Part shown: positions 43,439 through 52,590 of the stretch, piece after piece
Numbering within the stretch: the stretch's first letter is position 1
Layout: each line of letters opens with the position of its first letter
NCBI GenBank assembly: GCA_020847095.1
Contig: JADLCR010000076.1
Location: 1 to 55,490 of the forward strand
Length of the DNA: 55,490 nucleotides
From: Oligoflexia bacterium
Lineage (GTDB): Bacteria; Bdellovibrionota; Bdellovibrionia; JABDDW01
Direction: 5' to 3'
Position numbers and translations under genes: made by a program
The notes under the pieces: model-generated
Told to the model about the DNA's origin: nothing
Seen by the model: only the letters and a program-made list of their open reading frames with translations
Databases searched by the model: none

Positions 43439-43443
43439 CCACC

Positions 43444-43460
43444 TGTCTAAGGTTTAGACA
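43444..43460. repeat. Palindrome after the Bd0108-like gene
   Basis: TGTCTAA and TTAGACA form a perfect 7-base inverted repeat with a 3-base spacer, six bases after the stop. The CT-rich tract CCCCTCTCTCTTTT begins four bases later, a poor terminator tail. As it lies 49 bases upstream of a sigma-54-like promoter, it might instead be an operator. Confidence 0.45.
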
Positions 43461-43508
43461 ACGCCCCTCTCTCTTTTAAATCAGATTTCACTCTCAGCCC
43501 GTTTTTGG

Positions 43509-43524
43509 TGGCACGTGAGTCGCA
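43509..43524 (+). promoter_or_regulatory. Sigma-54-like promoter
   Basis: TGGCACGTGAGTCGCA matches the RpoN consensus TGGCAC-N5-TTGCW at every fixed base but one (C for the second T). The diagnostic GG and GC are at the right distance. Transcription would start about 12 bases after the GC, just before GAGGAGAGAG and the ATG at 43549. Confidence 0.6.
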
Positions 43525-43548
43525 TCTCTTCAAGACGAGGAGAGAGTT

Positions 43549-43794
43549 ATGAAACTAACAGCAATTATTGCCCTTATATTGGCTTCTAACTATGCGCTAG
43601 CCGGAGAAAGTCGATTAGGTGCCGGATCTACATTTGATGGTGAGGTTTCACAATGTCCCTATAAGGCACGCGCATTGGCAACAGGCGCCAATCTTGAAAA
43701 TGGCGCGCTTACCATTAGCAACTCACAAGAATATGCAATGAAACAAACTCGAGGCTCAGGCCGAGCAAAGCGGGCTAACGAAAATATTCCCTAA
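43549..43794 (+). CDS. Small secreted protein with its own sigma-54-like promoter
   Basis: An 81-residue protein with a signal peptide (MKLTAIIALILASNYALA, cut before GES). The 63-residue mature part has one Cys and ends in a basic stretch (TRGSGRAKRANENIP). No family was recognised. GAGGAGAGAG lies five bases before the ATG. It follows the hit-like operon by 110 bases and ends immediately before a convergent gene. Its small size, export and location make it another candidate partner of the YD-repeat protein (inference). Confidence 0.68.
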   Translation: MKLTAIIALILASNYALAGESRLGAGSTFDGEVSQCPYKARALATGANLENGALTISNSQEYAMKQTRGSGRAKRANENIP

Positions 43795-44163
43795 TTAAGG
43801 AGACGATACGTTCGAATTTGCGGCGGGCAATCTCGCGGGCAGCTCGCCCTCTAACATAGACTCTTCGCTTTCGTTGTAACGCTTAAGATCAACGTTTATG
43901 CCCCGCTCTTTTGGCCCTTCATGTCGCTTGGTCATTCGCGCAAAGAAGTAACGAAGTCCTGAATCCGCTTTTTTGTAACCGGCATTTACCAGTAAAATTC
44001 CGCCATCAATGGCCTCTTGGATCGAGTCGACAATCACGGAAGTTTTCACCCAGCCATCAAAATGATCTTCAATGGTTTGCTGGCCCACTCTTGCTTGGAG
44101 TATTAACGCCACCAATACTGTAAGCCCCAACATTTTGATAAAGAATACGGCGTCTTTAATCAT
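43795..44163 (-). CDS. Small membrane-anchored protein, unknown function
   Basis: A 122-residue protein with one N-terminal hydrophobic helix (about residues 5-24, VFFIKMLGLTVLVALILQAR) and a charged remainder, so it is probably anchored in the inner membrane. No domain was recognised. Its ATG overlaps the stop of the upstream CheY-like gene by four bases; the pair are therefore co-translated and may act together. The gene ends exactly where the convergent small secreted gene ends. Confidence 0.65.
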   Translation of the reverse strand: MIKDAVFFIKMLGLTVLVALILQARVGQQTIEDHFDGWVKTSVIVDSIQEAIDGGILLVNAGYKKADSGLRYFFARMTKRHEGPKERGINVDLKRYNESEESMLEGELPARLPAANSNVSSP

Positions 44164-44546
44164 ATGAGTTCCTCTCTTGATTGATTAGAAAAAACCGAAT
44201 CAATCCGCTCTTGAAGGTCTTTTGCCTTAAATGGTTTGTGCAAAAAATCGTGGGCCCCTGCCTCAACCGCGCGAGTCATCATCAGTTCCTGGTCAATGGT
44301 ACTACAAGCCAAAATGCGCACTCTTCGGTTTTCACTTAAAATTTCTTTTATCGCCTGAATGCCACTTTTCTCTGGCATGACCAGGTCCATGATGATGAGT
44401 TCGGGCTTGAGCTTTTGAGCCATTGCAATAGCTTCAGCGCCGTTGGCAGCTTCACCTACGACTTCATGCCCGAGCCGTTGAAGATGAGTCCTCAACACTT
44501 CTCGAACAAACGCGGCATCATCAACTACTAGAACTTTCCGACCCAT
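44160..44546 (-). CDS. CheY-like response regulator
   Basis: A 128-residue single receiver domain. The acidic pocket is Asp-9/Asp-10 (VLVVDDAAF), the phosphorylation site is Asp-54 (IIMDLVMP), the switch Ser/Thr is in ILACST, and the conserved Lys is in FLHKPFKA. There is no output domain, so it acts by protein contact, as CheY does in motility. A histidine kinase is not encoded nearby. It is divergent from the DedA gene across 57 bases and coupled to the small membrane protein downstream. Confidence 0.92.
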   Translation of the reverse strand: MGRKVLVVDDAAFVREVLRTHLQRLGHEVVGEAANGAEAIAMAQKLKPELIIMDLVMPEKSGIQAIKEILSENRRVRILACSTIDQELMMTRAVEAGAHDFLHKPFKAKDLQERIDSVFSNQSREELI

Positions 44547-44603
44547 GCTGACATTATAAACTTGCTTGGGCGGTAGGCCAAAAAGGATAATAGCTTAGAA
44601 TTT

Positions 44604-45230
44604 ATGGACTCCTCAGTACTAGACCAAATTCTGGAAAAGGTCAGCCACTTAGAAGGCACCCAGGCGTATGCCGCCATCTTTGGTGTGCTTTTCGCTTGTG
44701 GGATGGGCGTTCCTATTCCTGAAGACATCACGTTATTTGTTGCGGGCTATCTCACTTATTTAGGAAATATCGAACTCGGCCCGGCCATCATGGTCTGTTT
44801 GGTGGGCGTCTTAATTGGCGATTACTTCTTGTTTTTCCTTGGTCGCATTTATGGAAAAAAAGTATTGCAGTGGAAACTTTTGTCTTTCGTTTTAACCCCT
44901 GAACGAGTCGCCCTCGCACAACAACGCCTTAAGAAAAATGCAAAAAAAGTTTGTTTTGTCGCTCGTTTTTTGGCGGGACTGCGAGCCCCGATATTTTTCA
45001 CAGCCGGCATGCTCGGAGTGCGTCCCGTGGTGTTTATGACTCTCGATGGACTGGCAGCTCTCATTAGCGTTCCATTCTTAACTTACATTGGTTTTTATTT
45101 TGGAAACGAAATCGAGATTGGCTTGAACTATATGCGAAAGGCCGAAAGGTATATTCTCATCGGGCTTGCGCTGATCGGGCTTGTCGTTATCTTGAAAAAT
45201 CTCTTCAAGAAAATCAACGCCCCCACTTAA
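44604..45230 (+). CDS. DedA-family membrane protein
   Basis: A 208-residue inner-membrane protein. FACGMGVPIPEDITLFVAGY and the GDYFLFFLGRIYGKK region with the FVARFLAGLRAPIFFTAGML motif are the DedA (SNARE-associated) signature, including the conserved Glu, Asp and Arg residues. DedA proteins flip lipid carriers such as undecaprenyl phosphate or phospholipids and support envelope integrity. The 3' end overlaps the convergent outer-membrane gene by 17 bases. Confidence 0.9.
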   Translation: MDSSVLDQILEKVSHLEGTQAYAAIFGVLFACGMGVPIPEDITLFVAGYLTYLGNIELGPAIMVCLVGVLIGDYFLFFLGRIYGKKVLQWKLLSFVLTPERVALAQQRLKKNAKKVCFVARFLAGLRAPIFFTAGMLGVRPVVFMTLDGLAALISVPFLTYIGFYFGNEIEIGLNYMRKAERYILIGLALIGLVVILKNLFKKINAPT

Positions 45231-46326
45231 TTCCCATATCCAAAAAAATGAACTGATTGACCACTGGGGTGTTACTTGGTGTTGTGCCCGTCAGAGGATC
45301 TGCAACCGTTGCTGTACTTCCAAATGCGTGTTTCTCTAAAACATAAGAGCAGTTGAAAAAGCCCTGCAAGTTTCGGCCGAACAAGTATTCGCCACCAAGT
45401 CTTGCTCCATATCCAATGGACTGCGGGTCAGTGCCTGATTTTGGTAAGCTACTGGTGCTGATTTCGCGATGACTCAGGTAAGGAACCAGACTTACTCCAA
45501 CAGTCCAAGCATAATTTTTCGAACTTGGAATTTTTGCGTCAAAGTCGATCTGAGCGCCTCGGCTCTGAATCCTTGATCGCGTCGATTCTAAGGCCAGAGT
45601 TAAATTGTAATCAACATAGCGCACGCCAAAGGTAAAAACTGGACTTGTTAATTCCGCTCCAAAAGATCTTCTAAACTTCAAGCCGATATCAACCCACACA
45701 TGTTGAGCCGCCAAGAACCGCTCCTGGCTGCCGGGCTCTCGGATGTCGTCTTGGAGCGTAAACCGGTATTTTGTATCTAGAGCCAAGAAGGGCGTTAACC
45801 AAAGTGCAAGACCCGTTAAAGCGCCAGGGCTTGCGGTTAAGTAATTGCGATAGGCATAGGGGCTAGTCGAAGTGTTGTAAAAATACATGGGAGCAACTGT
45901 CAGCTCAATAATATTTCGCCTAGGGTCTTCAGGGTCCAGCGAGTTTCGATATTGATCTAAACTCTCGGGCTCAGCACCTAAAACCATGGCCTCGACTTTT
46001 TCACCGACCGACTTATTGTCTGATTCTTTTTGATCGGCCACTTGGGTTGAAGCAATAGGAGTCGGAGTAGCGGTCACTGCAGGGGTTGTCGGGGCTTTTG
46101 GTTCTTCTTGAGCGGCCGCTCGCTTGATGTAAGTTTCATTAGCCTTCTTACGGGGCCGAAGCCGGTCTCGCCTGGTGTATTGCCCTTCGTCGTCTAGATC
46201 AGAGGTGGACGACGTCCCCATGAAACCTGCGACCCCTGCTGATGGGGTCTGGGCAAAAAGTACCTGCGTCTCAAGAATCTGAAATACAAAGAAGGTTAAA
46301 ATCACATACTTCATCAAGAGACTCAT
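45214..46326 (-). CDS. Outer-membrane beta-barrel protein with disordered N-terminal region
   Basis: A 370-residue protein whose signal peptide starts at the ATG at 46326 (MSLLMKYVILTFFVFQILET, cut near LFA/Q). An upstream in-frame ATG would add 73 residues before it. Residues 30-130 are polar and Pro/Thr-rich. From about 135 the sequence alternates strands typical of an outer-membrane barrel (IIELTVAPMYFYNTSTSPYA, VFTFGVRYVDYNLTLAL), although the C-terminus ends KWGR, not an aromatic residue. It is divergent from another barrel protein across 121 bases. Function is unknown. Confidence 0.68.
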   Translation of the reverse strand: MSLLMKYVILTFFVFQILETQVLFAQTPSAGVAGFMGTSSTSDLDDEGQYTRRDRLRPRKKANETYIKRAAAQEEPKAPTTPAVTATPTPIASTQVADQKESDNKSVGEKVEAMVLGAEPESLDQYRNSLDPEDPRRNIIELTVAPMYFYNTSTSPYAYRNYLTASPGALTGLALWLTPFLALDTKYRFTLQDDIREPGSQERFLAAQHVWVDIGLKFRRSFGAELTSPVFTFGVRYVDYNLTLALESTRSRIQSRGAQIDFDAKIPSSKNYAWTVGVSLVPYLSHREISTSSLPKSGTDPQSIGYGARLGGEYLFGRNLQGFFNCSYVLEKHAFGSTATVADPLTGTTPSNTPVVNQFIFLDMGIKWGR

Positions 46327-46447
46327 CGGAAAATCAATTGATAAATTCCACTGGACCGGACCTAAGTCAGAACCCGACCCGAGTCCAGTGATCGGCACAT
46401 TGCGAAATCCTGTAACGCACTTTAAACTATCAAGAGAGGGTTCAACT

Positions 46448-48067
46448 TTGAAAACAACTCGGATTGCTCTCTTCTTGATGGCAATGATGGGCAGCGTATC
46501 GTTTGCACAGCCCTTAAATAAAGTTCCCGTTAAGAACAGCTTCATTTCGGAAGTCGACCGTCAATTAACAATAAAAAAAGTTGGCGTGTTGCCCGCCACA
46601 GATAACGTGGGCGGATTGTATGCGCGCTACCTCGAAGAAAAAACCAAAGCCCTTGTTAAATCCAGTCACTTTTTTGATGAGATTGCTGTTACCGGAGCGG
46701 ATGCTCGAAGAAATTCAGATTTTTACGAACGCGACCCTGTCGAAGTTAAGCGACTAGCCAATGCTGCCGGAGCCGACGCATTACTTGCGGCTCAAGTCAC
46801 CAAAACCCCACAAGGTCTCACCATTTCTTTAAGTCTATTCATGGCGTTTGACGGCCAACTCTTGCTCCAGGAGGAGTCGGCAAATGCAGCAAACTTTCCG
46901 GTTGCTGACATGGAAAAGAAAACTGGCGAGCTCTTTGGAAAATTGGTTGCCAAAATTCCTTATCGTGGACTGATTCTTAGTCGACAAGGTAATCGCGTCA
47001 CCATGAGTGTTGGCACAAATGACGGCGTGAGAGAAAACGCCATACTCAGCATCGAACAGATTCTCGCGGCCAAGCGCCACCCAAAACGTAAATTTTTGAT
47101 AAGCACGGACAAAGAAATTATCGGAAAAGTGCGCGTCGCAAAGGTAGAGGAAACTTTAAGTTTTGGCGTTATTATTCAAGAGAAAGAAGCTGGAGCTGTT
47201 GGTCCTGACAGCAAAGTCACTGGTTTGGATTTTGTTAATTACGCCGATCCCGGAGGAGTCAAAGCAGGGCCCAACCCAGAAAACGAATTAGGGAAAGATC
47301 CCGTCAGCTTTGGCTCCAATCCCAAGGCTTGGATTCCTGAAGCGGCTCCGTCACTTGGAAGGCTTACCGTGGCCCTTGGATTGGGAAGCCTTAAAAACTC
47401 TGTGACCATTCAAGACATTTCAACGGGTAGCCAAAACTCATATTCAAGCACGGCCTCTCTCTATCCATCAATTGATCTCGATGGGGAACTTTGGATCACA
47501 CCAAATTGGTTTATGGGAGCCCGCATTTCACAGGGAATTTTATCTTTTAGTAATCCACAAAGCGGAAGCTCGCCAGGCACATTGAATTCCAACAATGCCC
47601 ACTATTCTTTGCACCTGGGTTATTACTTTCTGCTTCAAGATGATTTTTGGGGACCAAAAATTAACGTTCACCTCGGATTTGGGCGTTACACTTTATTTGT
47701 CGATGCCAGTACTCCGCTTACGTTTACCTCAGCCGCATACAGTGGTCTCTATCTAGGCGGCGGGGGCTCGATCCCCGTCACCCGCGATCGACTCTGGCTC
47801 TTAGATTTGGCACTCGATCGGTATGTGTATCCCACAATCACTGAAACCCCAGTTTCAAGCGGCGGCGCAAGCGAAAGCAGCGTTACGACATTTAAAATTG
47901 GCGGCGGCTACAGATTGACCCAACGATTTGTTATTTCGGCGCATTTGGGTTTTGAATTTTACTCATCTACGTTCACTGGCGTTGGAAATAGAAGCGCCAC
48001 CACACAGGGACTCAATTCAAGCCAGACGATTACGAATCTGATCACGGGTCTGGACTACCTGTTTTAA
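46448..48067 (+). CDS. Two-part outer-membrane protein: CsgG/FlgT-like front, barrel-like back
   Basis: A 539-residue protein from a TTG start at 46448, seven bases after GAGAGGG. A signal peptide follows (cut near SFA/Q). Residues 25-165 resemble the CsgG/TolB-N type of lipid-interface domain (KKVGVLPATDNVGGLYARYL). Residues 175-260 contain RVTMSVGTNDGVRENAILSI and resemble the C-terminal domain of flagellar FlgT. From about 300 the protein alternates barrel-like strands (INVHLGFGRYTLFV) and ends DYLF with the terminal Phe usual for outer-membrane proteins. A secretion or surface-assembly role is possible. Confidence 0.62.
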   Translation: MKTTRIALFLMAMMGSVSFAQPLNKVPVKNSFISEVDRQLTIKKVGVLPATDNVGGLYARYLEEKTKALVKSSHFFDEIAVTGADARRNSDFYERDPVEVKRLANAAGADALLAAQVTKTPQGLTISLSLFMAFDGQLLLQEESANAANFPVADMEKKTGELFGKLVAKIPYRGLILSRQGNRVTMSVGTNDGVRENAILSIEQILAAKRHPKRKFLISTDKEIIGKVRVAKVEETLSFGVIIQEKEAGAVGPDSKVTGLDFVNYADPGGVKAGPNPENELGKDPVSFGSNPKAWIPEAAPSLGRLTVALGLGSLKNSVTIQDISTGSQNSYSSTASLYPSIDLDGELWITPNWFMGARISQGILSFSNPQSGSSPGTLNSNNAHYSLHLGYYFLLQDDFWGPKINVHLGFGRYTLFVDASTPLTFTSAAYSGLYLGGGGSIPVTRDRLWLLDLALDRYVYPTITETPVSSGGASESSVTTFKIGGGYRLTQRFVISAHLGFEFYSSTFTGVGNRSATTQGLNSSQTITNLITGLDYLF

Positions 48068-48729
48068 TTGATGTCCGTAAGAATTTGAAAATCAGGATGC
48101 TCTTTGAGTAGCGTTGCCGGAATTTGGCTGGTCGGCGGTGTTTCGATGACTTGATCTAAAATCGATTTCTTTTCGACTCCGGTTACTACTAAGAAAATTT
48201 TCTTCGCCTTGATGAATGCGCCAGCTCCAAAAGTAAACGCCTCAGGCACTGCGAGTGGAGGAAGTTTTTTAAGCGTCGACTCACTAATCATCACGCGCCC
48301 GCCCAAATAAGACAAGTCACGATCTCCTGGCTCATGCAAACCCACATGGCCGTTCATTCCAAGACCCAAAAAACTGAACTCAATTTCTTGGCTCAAGACT
48401 GATTGAAGGTGATGATTAAACTGTCGGTCCGTCCAATTGGGATCGATAATCAAATCAGGAGCATCTATCCTTCCAGGCCTAAGCAGTGTCTCTCTCAACT
48501 CTTCTCCATAAAGTCTTCGCCGATCTCGAATTTCGTCTATTTGAATCGGGCGCAGTTTCTTTATCCAACGCTCGCCACTCTGCGTTGCTTTTGCATAAAA
48601 GGGTCTCGGGGTCTTTCCAGTTGGTGCAAAAAATCTAAAACCCTCGGTCTTGGCGGTCGATAGCTCTTTAAATATTCCGAACAAATGATCCGCTATTGCG
48701 TCTGGAGTTTGGAACCGTTGGATTTTCAT
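48064..48729 (-). CDS. NagB-like glucosamine-6-phosphate isomerase family protein
   Basis: A 221-residue protein of the NagB/6-phosphogluconolactonase fold. FFAPTGKTPRPFY is the phosphate-binding loop. FSFLGLGMNGHVGLHEPGDR matches the NagB motif with the ring-opening His and Glu. QIDEI sits where the catalytic Asp is expected. It is shorter than E. coli NagB (266) and lacks part of the lid. Glucosamine-6-phosphate deaminase is the best guess. It is divergent from a PIG-L deacetylase, 28 bases away, and overlaps the outer-membrane gene by four bases. Confidence 0.75.
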   Translation of the reverse strand: MKIQRFQTPDAIADHLFGIFKELSTAKTEGFRFFAPTGKTPRPFYAKATQSGERWIKKLRPIQIDEIRDRRRLYGEELRETLLRPGRIDAPDLIIDPNWTDRQFNHHLQSVLSQEIEFSFLGLGMNGHVGLHEPGDRDLSYLGGRVMISESTLKKLPPLAVPEAFTFGAGAFIKAKKIFLVVTGVEKKSILDQVIETPPTSQIPATLLKEHPDFQILTDIN

Positions 48730-48757
48730 GTATCCTATTTCCTATGAGGTATTCTTA

Positions 48758-49426
48758 ATGCCAAAGCGATCTCTTGTTGTTGTCGCCCATCCCGATGATG
48801 AAACGATATTTTTTGGCGGCCTCATTCTCAGCCAAAAACGCCAATGGCATATTATCTGCGTAACCGATGGCAACGCTGATGGCAAGGGCGACGAGCGCGA
48901 AGCTCAGTTTTTTGCCGCTTGCAAGAAACTTAACGCTCGTGGCTACATGTTGCGGTTTGCCGACCGGTTTGAAAAGCGACTTGATGTACAAAAGGTTTCA
49001 AAAGCACTGAGTGCCGCCGGAAAATTTGATGAGGTATACACTCACGGCCCCTTGGGCGAATACGGGCATCCCCACCATCAAGACGTTTCATATGCAACCC
49101 ATTTGGCTTTTAAAAATACTCAGGTATGGGTGCCCGCTTATAATTTTGAGGCACAAAAACGCATCTCGTTGTCGCGCCAAGAGTTCCGATTAAAAACCGA
49201 CATCCTTTGGAACGTTTATCGCTCAGAAGTCCGACGCTTTGTTCATTTGATTCCAATGACTTGGTCTGAAGGGTTCAGTCGATTTTCTCTTAAAGACGTT
49301 TCGACAATCTACTCATGGCTAACAAAGAAGCGACCCACCAAAAGCCCAAAAAAGGAACCCCTCCAGTGGATGGCCACTTACCTAAAGCTTAATGGCCCAC
49401 GAATGCTCAAGACCCGTCCATTTTAA
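48758..49426 (+). CDS. PIG-L family N-acetylglucosamine deacetylase
   Basis: A 222-residue zinc deacetylase. SLVVVAHPDDETIFFGGLI carries the AHPDD zinc/catalytic motif, and GEYGHPHHQDVSYATHLAF carries the second His cluster. The family removes acetyl groups from GlcNAc-containing small molecules or sugar chains. The ATG at 48758 has GAGGT eight bases ahead; an upstream ATG at 48728 would overlap the start of the divergent NagB-like gene. Pairing with NagB-like suggests handling of amino sugars, possibly from peptidoglycan (inference). Confidence 0.86.
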   Translation: MPKRSLVVVAHPDDETIFFGGLILSQKRQWHIICVTDGNADGKGDEREAQFFAACKKLNARGYMLRFADRFEKRLDVQKVSKALSAAGKFDEVYTHGPLGEYGHPHHQDVSYATHLAFKNTQVWVPAYNFEAQKRISLSRQEFRLKTDILWNVYRSEVRRFVHLIPMTWSEGFSRFSLKDVSTIYSWLTKKRPTKSPKKEPLQWMATYLKLNGPRMLKTRPF

Positions 49427-49457
49427 AAAAAAAGCCCCGAAGTGATTTCTTCGGGGC
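49424..49457 (-). terminator. Terminator of the groES-groEL operon
   Basis: GCCCCGAAG and CTTCGGGGC (49434-49442 and 49449-49457) form a perfect 9-base stem. On the minus strand it runs straight into about ten T, so it ends groEL transcription. It also lies eight bases after the stop of the convergent PIG-L gene. Confidence 0.9.
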
Positions 49458-49465
49458 CTTTGAGT

Positions 49466-49483
49466 TCACACTTAAAAGTGTGA
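49466..49483. repeat. Palindrome between groEL and its terminator
   Basis: TCACACTT-AA-AAGTGTGA is a perfect 8-base inverted repeat four bases after the groEL stop on the minus strand. It may protect the mRNA 3' end or be a second weak stem before the main terminator. Confidence 0.5.
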
Positions 49484-49487
49484 CTGC

Positions 49488-51134
<1,647 letters not shown>

Positions 51135-51141
51135 TCAAAAT

Positions 51142-51438
51142 TCAGTTAATGATTCCGAGAACGTCTTCTTCTCGGATCATGAGATAGTCTTTTCCGTCAT
51201 GCTTAAGTTCTGTGCCTGAGTATTTAGAAAACAGAACCTTGTCGCCCCTTTTAACTTCTAACGGTACAACACGGCCATCATCAAGGACTCGGCCCTTTCC
51301 GGTTGCGACCACAGTTGCGGTTTGGGGTTTTTCTTTTGCATTATCTGGGATGTACAAGCCACCCGCAGTTTTTTCGTCTTCTGCCACGCGTTGAACTAGA
51401 ATTCTGTCGTGAAGCGGGCGAACGTTGACGGTTGCCAT
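51142..51438 (-). CDS. groES: Co-chaperonin GroES
   Basis: A 98-residue co-chaperonin forming the lid of GroEL. Typical segments are [20 protein letters not shown], the mobile loop [34 protein letters not shown] and [25 protein letters not shown] stands seven bases ahead of the ATG. It is the first gene of the operon, with a leader of about 75 bases containing an inverted repeat. Confidence 0.97.
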   Translation of the reverse strand: MATVNVRPLHDRILVQRVAEDEKTAGGLYIPDNAKEKPQTATVVATGKGRVLDDGRVVPLEVKRGDKVLFSKYSGTELKHDGKDYLMIREEDVLGIIN

Positions 51439-51485
51439 ATTTTTATCCTCCTTGGTTACTAAATATCGATTTTTTAAGCTGATTT

Positions 51486-51503
51486 TGGCGCACTAACGCG
51501 CCA
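51486..51503 (-). promoter_or_regulatory. Inverted repeat in the groES leader (not CIRCE)
   Basis: TGGCGC-N6-GCGCCA is a perfect 6-base inverted repeat about 48 bases upstream of groES and just downstream of the predicted promoter. It does not match the CIRCE operator (TTAGCACTC-N9-GAGTGCTAA). It may be a different heat-shock operator or an RNA hairpin in the leader. Confidence 0.45.
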
Positions 51504-51520
51504 TTCAAAAATCACAGGGG

Positions 51521-51550
51521 GAAGTATGGTTTCTCCATTTACTTTGTCAA
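51521..51550 (-). promoter_or_regulatory. Predicted groES promoter
   Basis: On the minus strand a perfect TTGACA -35 (51550-51545) is followed after 16-18 bases by CATACT/TACTTC, a weak -10. This is sigma-70 type in form; no clear heat-shock sigma-32 pattern is seen. Confidence 0.5.
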
Positions 51551-51590
51551 GGTGTCTTTGCTATTTTTGGCCGTTAATAGGGGGTAGGTA

Positions 51591-51881
51591 ATGAAAGTTC
51601 AATTATTAGTGATCCTTTCCGTGTTTTTCGGTTTGGTAAATTTTTCACAGGCCAATGAACCTGCAAAAGCTGTTTGTGTTGTCCACCATCTGCATTACGC
51701 CGGAAATTACTGTACGGCGGAAACTGAAATAGGTGCAAACGAATCCATCGAATCCGCATGTCGTGCCGTGGAAAAATGCCTCAACGACGTTCGTTGCATT
51801 AAAACCTACTGTAACGCAACGACCATTCGAGGTGGCTGGACACTCGTTGGTTATATAGCGACTACCGAACAAGATCGATAA
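51591..51881 (+). CDS. Small secreted protein with six cysteines
   Basis: A 96-residue protein with a signal peptide (MKVQLLVILSVFFGLVNFSQ, cut near QANE). The 74-residue mature domain has six cysteines (AVCVV, NYCTAE, SACRAVEKC, VRCIKTYC), enough for three disulfides, and a glycine/tryptophan end (RGGWTLVGYIATT). It resembles small disulfide-rich periplasmic proteins, but no family was recognised. AGGGGGTAGG precedes the ATG at 51591. It is divergent from groES and convergent with the next gene. Confidence 0.72.
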   Translation: MKVQLLVILSVFFGLVNFSQANEPAKAVCVVHHLHYAGNYCTAETEIGANESIESACRAVEKCLNDVRCIKTYCNATTIRGGWTLVGYIATTEQDR

Positions 51882-51889
51882 ATCGAACG

Positions 51890-52363
51890 TTAAAGCTGGG
51901 GGGTTGCGGACGGATTGCCCGTTACGATTCCGGCCTCATGCAACTCACCGGTTGGCTGCATTAGCTCAGGAGCTGTCGTTTTCTTTTGTAATTGCTCAAA
52001 CAATACGACGACGTCGTCGGAGTTTAAAGACTTTGCCGCCTTTTTTAGAACGCTCTTGTCACCGCGGGCCTTGGGAAAAGCATACAAAACTAAATAATCA
52101 TGGGCGGTCAAATCTTGACTCAGCTTCAAATTGATTTCGGCCTGCCATAGTAAGCGCTTAAGATTTTCAACAGCCTCTTCATTTGCTTGATCGAGGTGGG
52201 GAGCATACCTCTTCAAAAGCTTTTGGAGCTCCTGCACGCGAGCTTTTGCGTCACGAACCTTTTGAGTTTTCCAGGTTCCAAACGAGGCAATCGTCTGCGT
52301 GGCTTCGGCGTGAGTGCCTATGGCCATTAAAATTGGGATCAGAAAAGCAGCAAATCGTTTCAT
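51890..52363 (-). CDS. Small secreted helical protein, unknown function
   Basis: A 157-residue protein with a signal peptide (MKRFAAFLIPILMAIGTHAE). The mature part is helical and charged with heptad-like segments (KARVQELQKLLKRYAPHL, then AVENLKRLLWQAEINLKLSQ) and a Pro/Thr-rich end. No cysteine is present after the signal peptide and no family was recognised. It is convergent with the six-cysteine protein, eight bases apart, with no terminator seen between them. Confidence 0.68.
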   Translation of the reverse strand: MKRFAAFLIPILMAIGTHAEATQTIASFGTWKTQKVRDAKARVQELQKLLKRYAPHLDQANEEAVENLKRLLWQAEINLKLSQDLTAHDYLVLYAFPKARGDKSVLKKAAKSLNSDDVVVLFEQLQKKTTAPELMQPTGELHEAGIVTGNPSATPQL

Positions 52364-52497
52364 GACGCAGATTCTTATTGCAACCTAAGGGCCGGGATAA
52401 GCTCAAATTCATGAGCAATTCTCATCACTTATTTGCATGGTCCGGCTCGAATTTGTCACATTTGAGGCCCCGCTCAGTGACTAAATTCTAAGCGACA

Positions 52498-52518
52498 ACT
52501 GGCCAAAGATTAGCCAGT
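52498..52518. repeat. Hairpin upstream of the PilZ gene
   Basis: ACTGGC and GCCAGT form a perfect 6-base inverted repeat with a 9-base loop in the 227-base gap between the secreted gene and the PilZ gene. It may be an operator or leader structure; nothing else in this gap is convincing. Confidence 0.35.
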
Positions 52519-52590
52519 CAAAGCCAATAGTTTCAGCTACTTAGCTAGGCCCAACTTTTTCATATTCAATAGAACAAAGGGGAAAAACAA

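Noticed and set aside
51571-51578. GCCGTTAA upstream of the six-cysteine secreted gene as a FliA promoter
   Set aside because: No matching -35 at the required spacing, and it lies only about 12 bases before the start codon.
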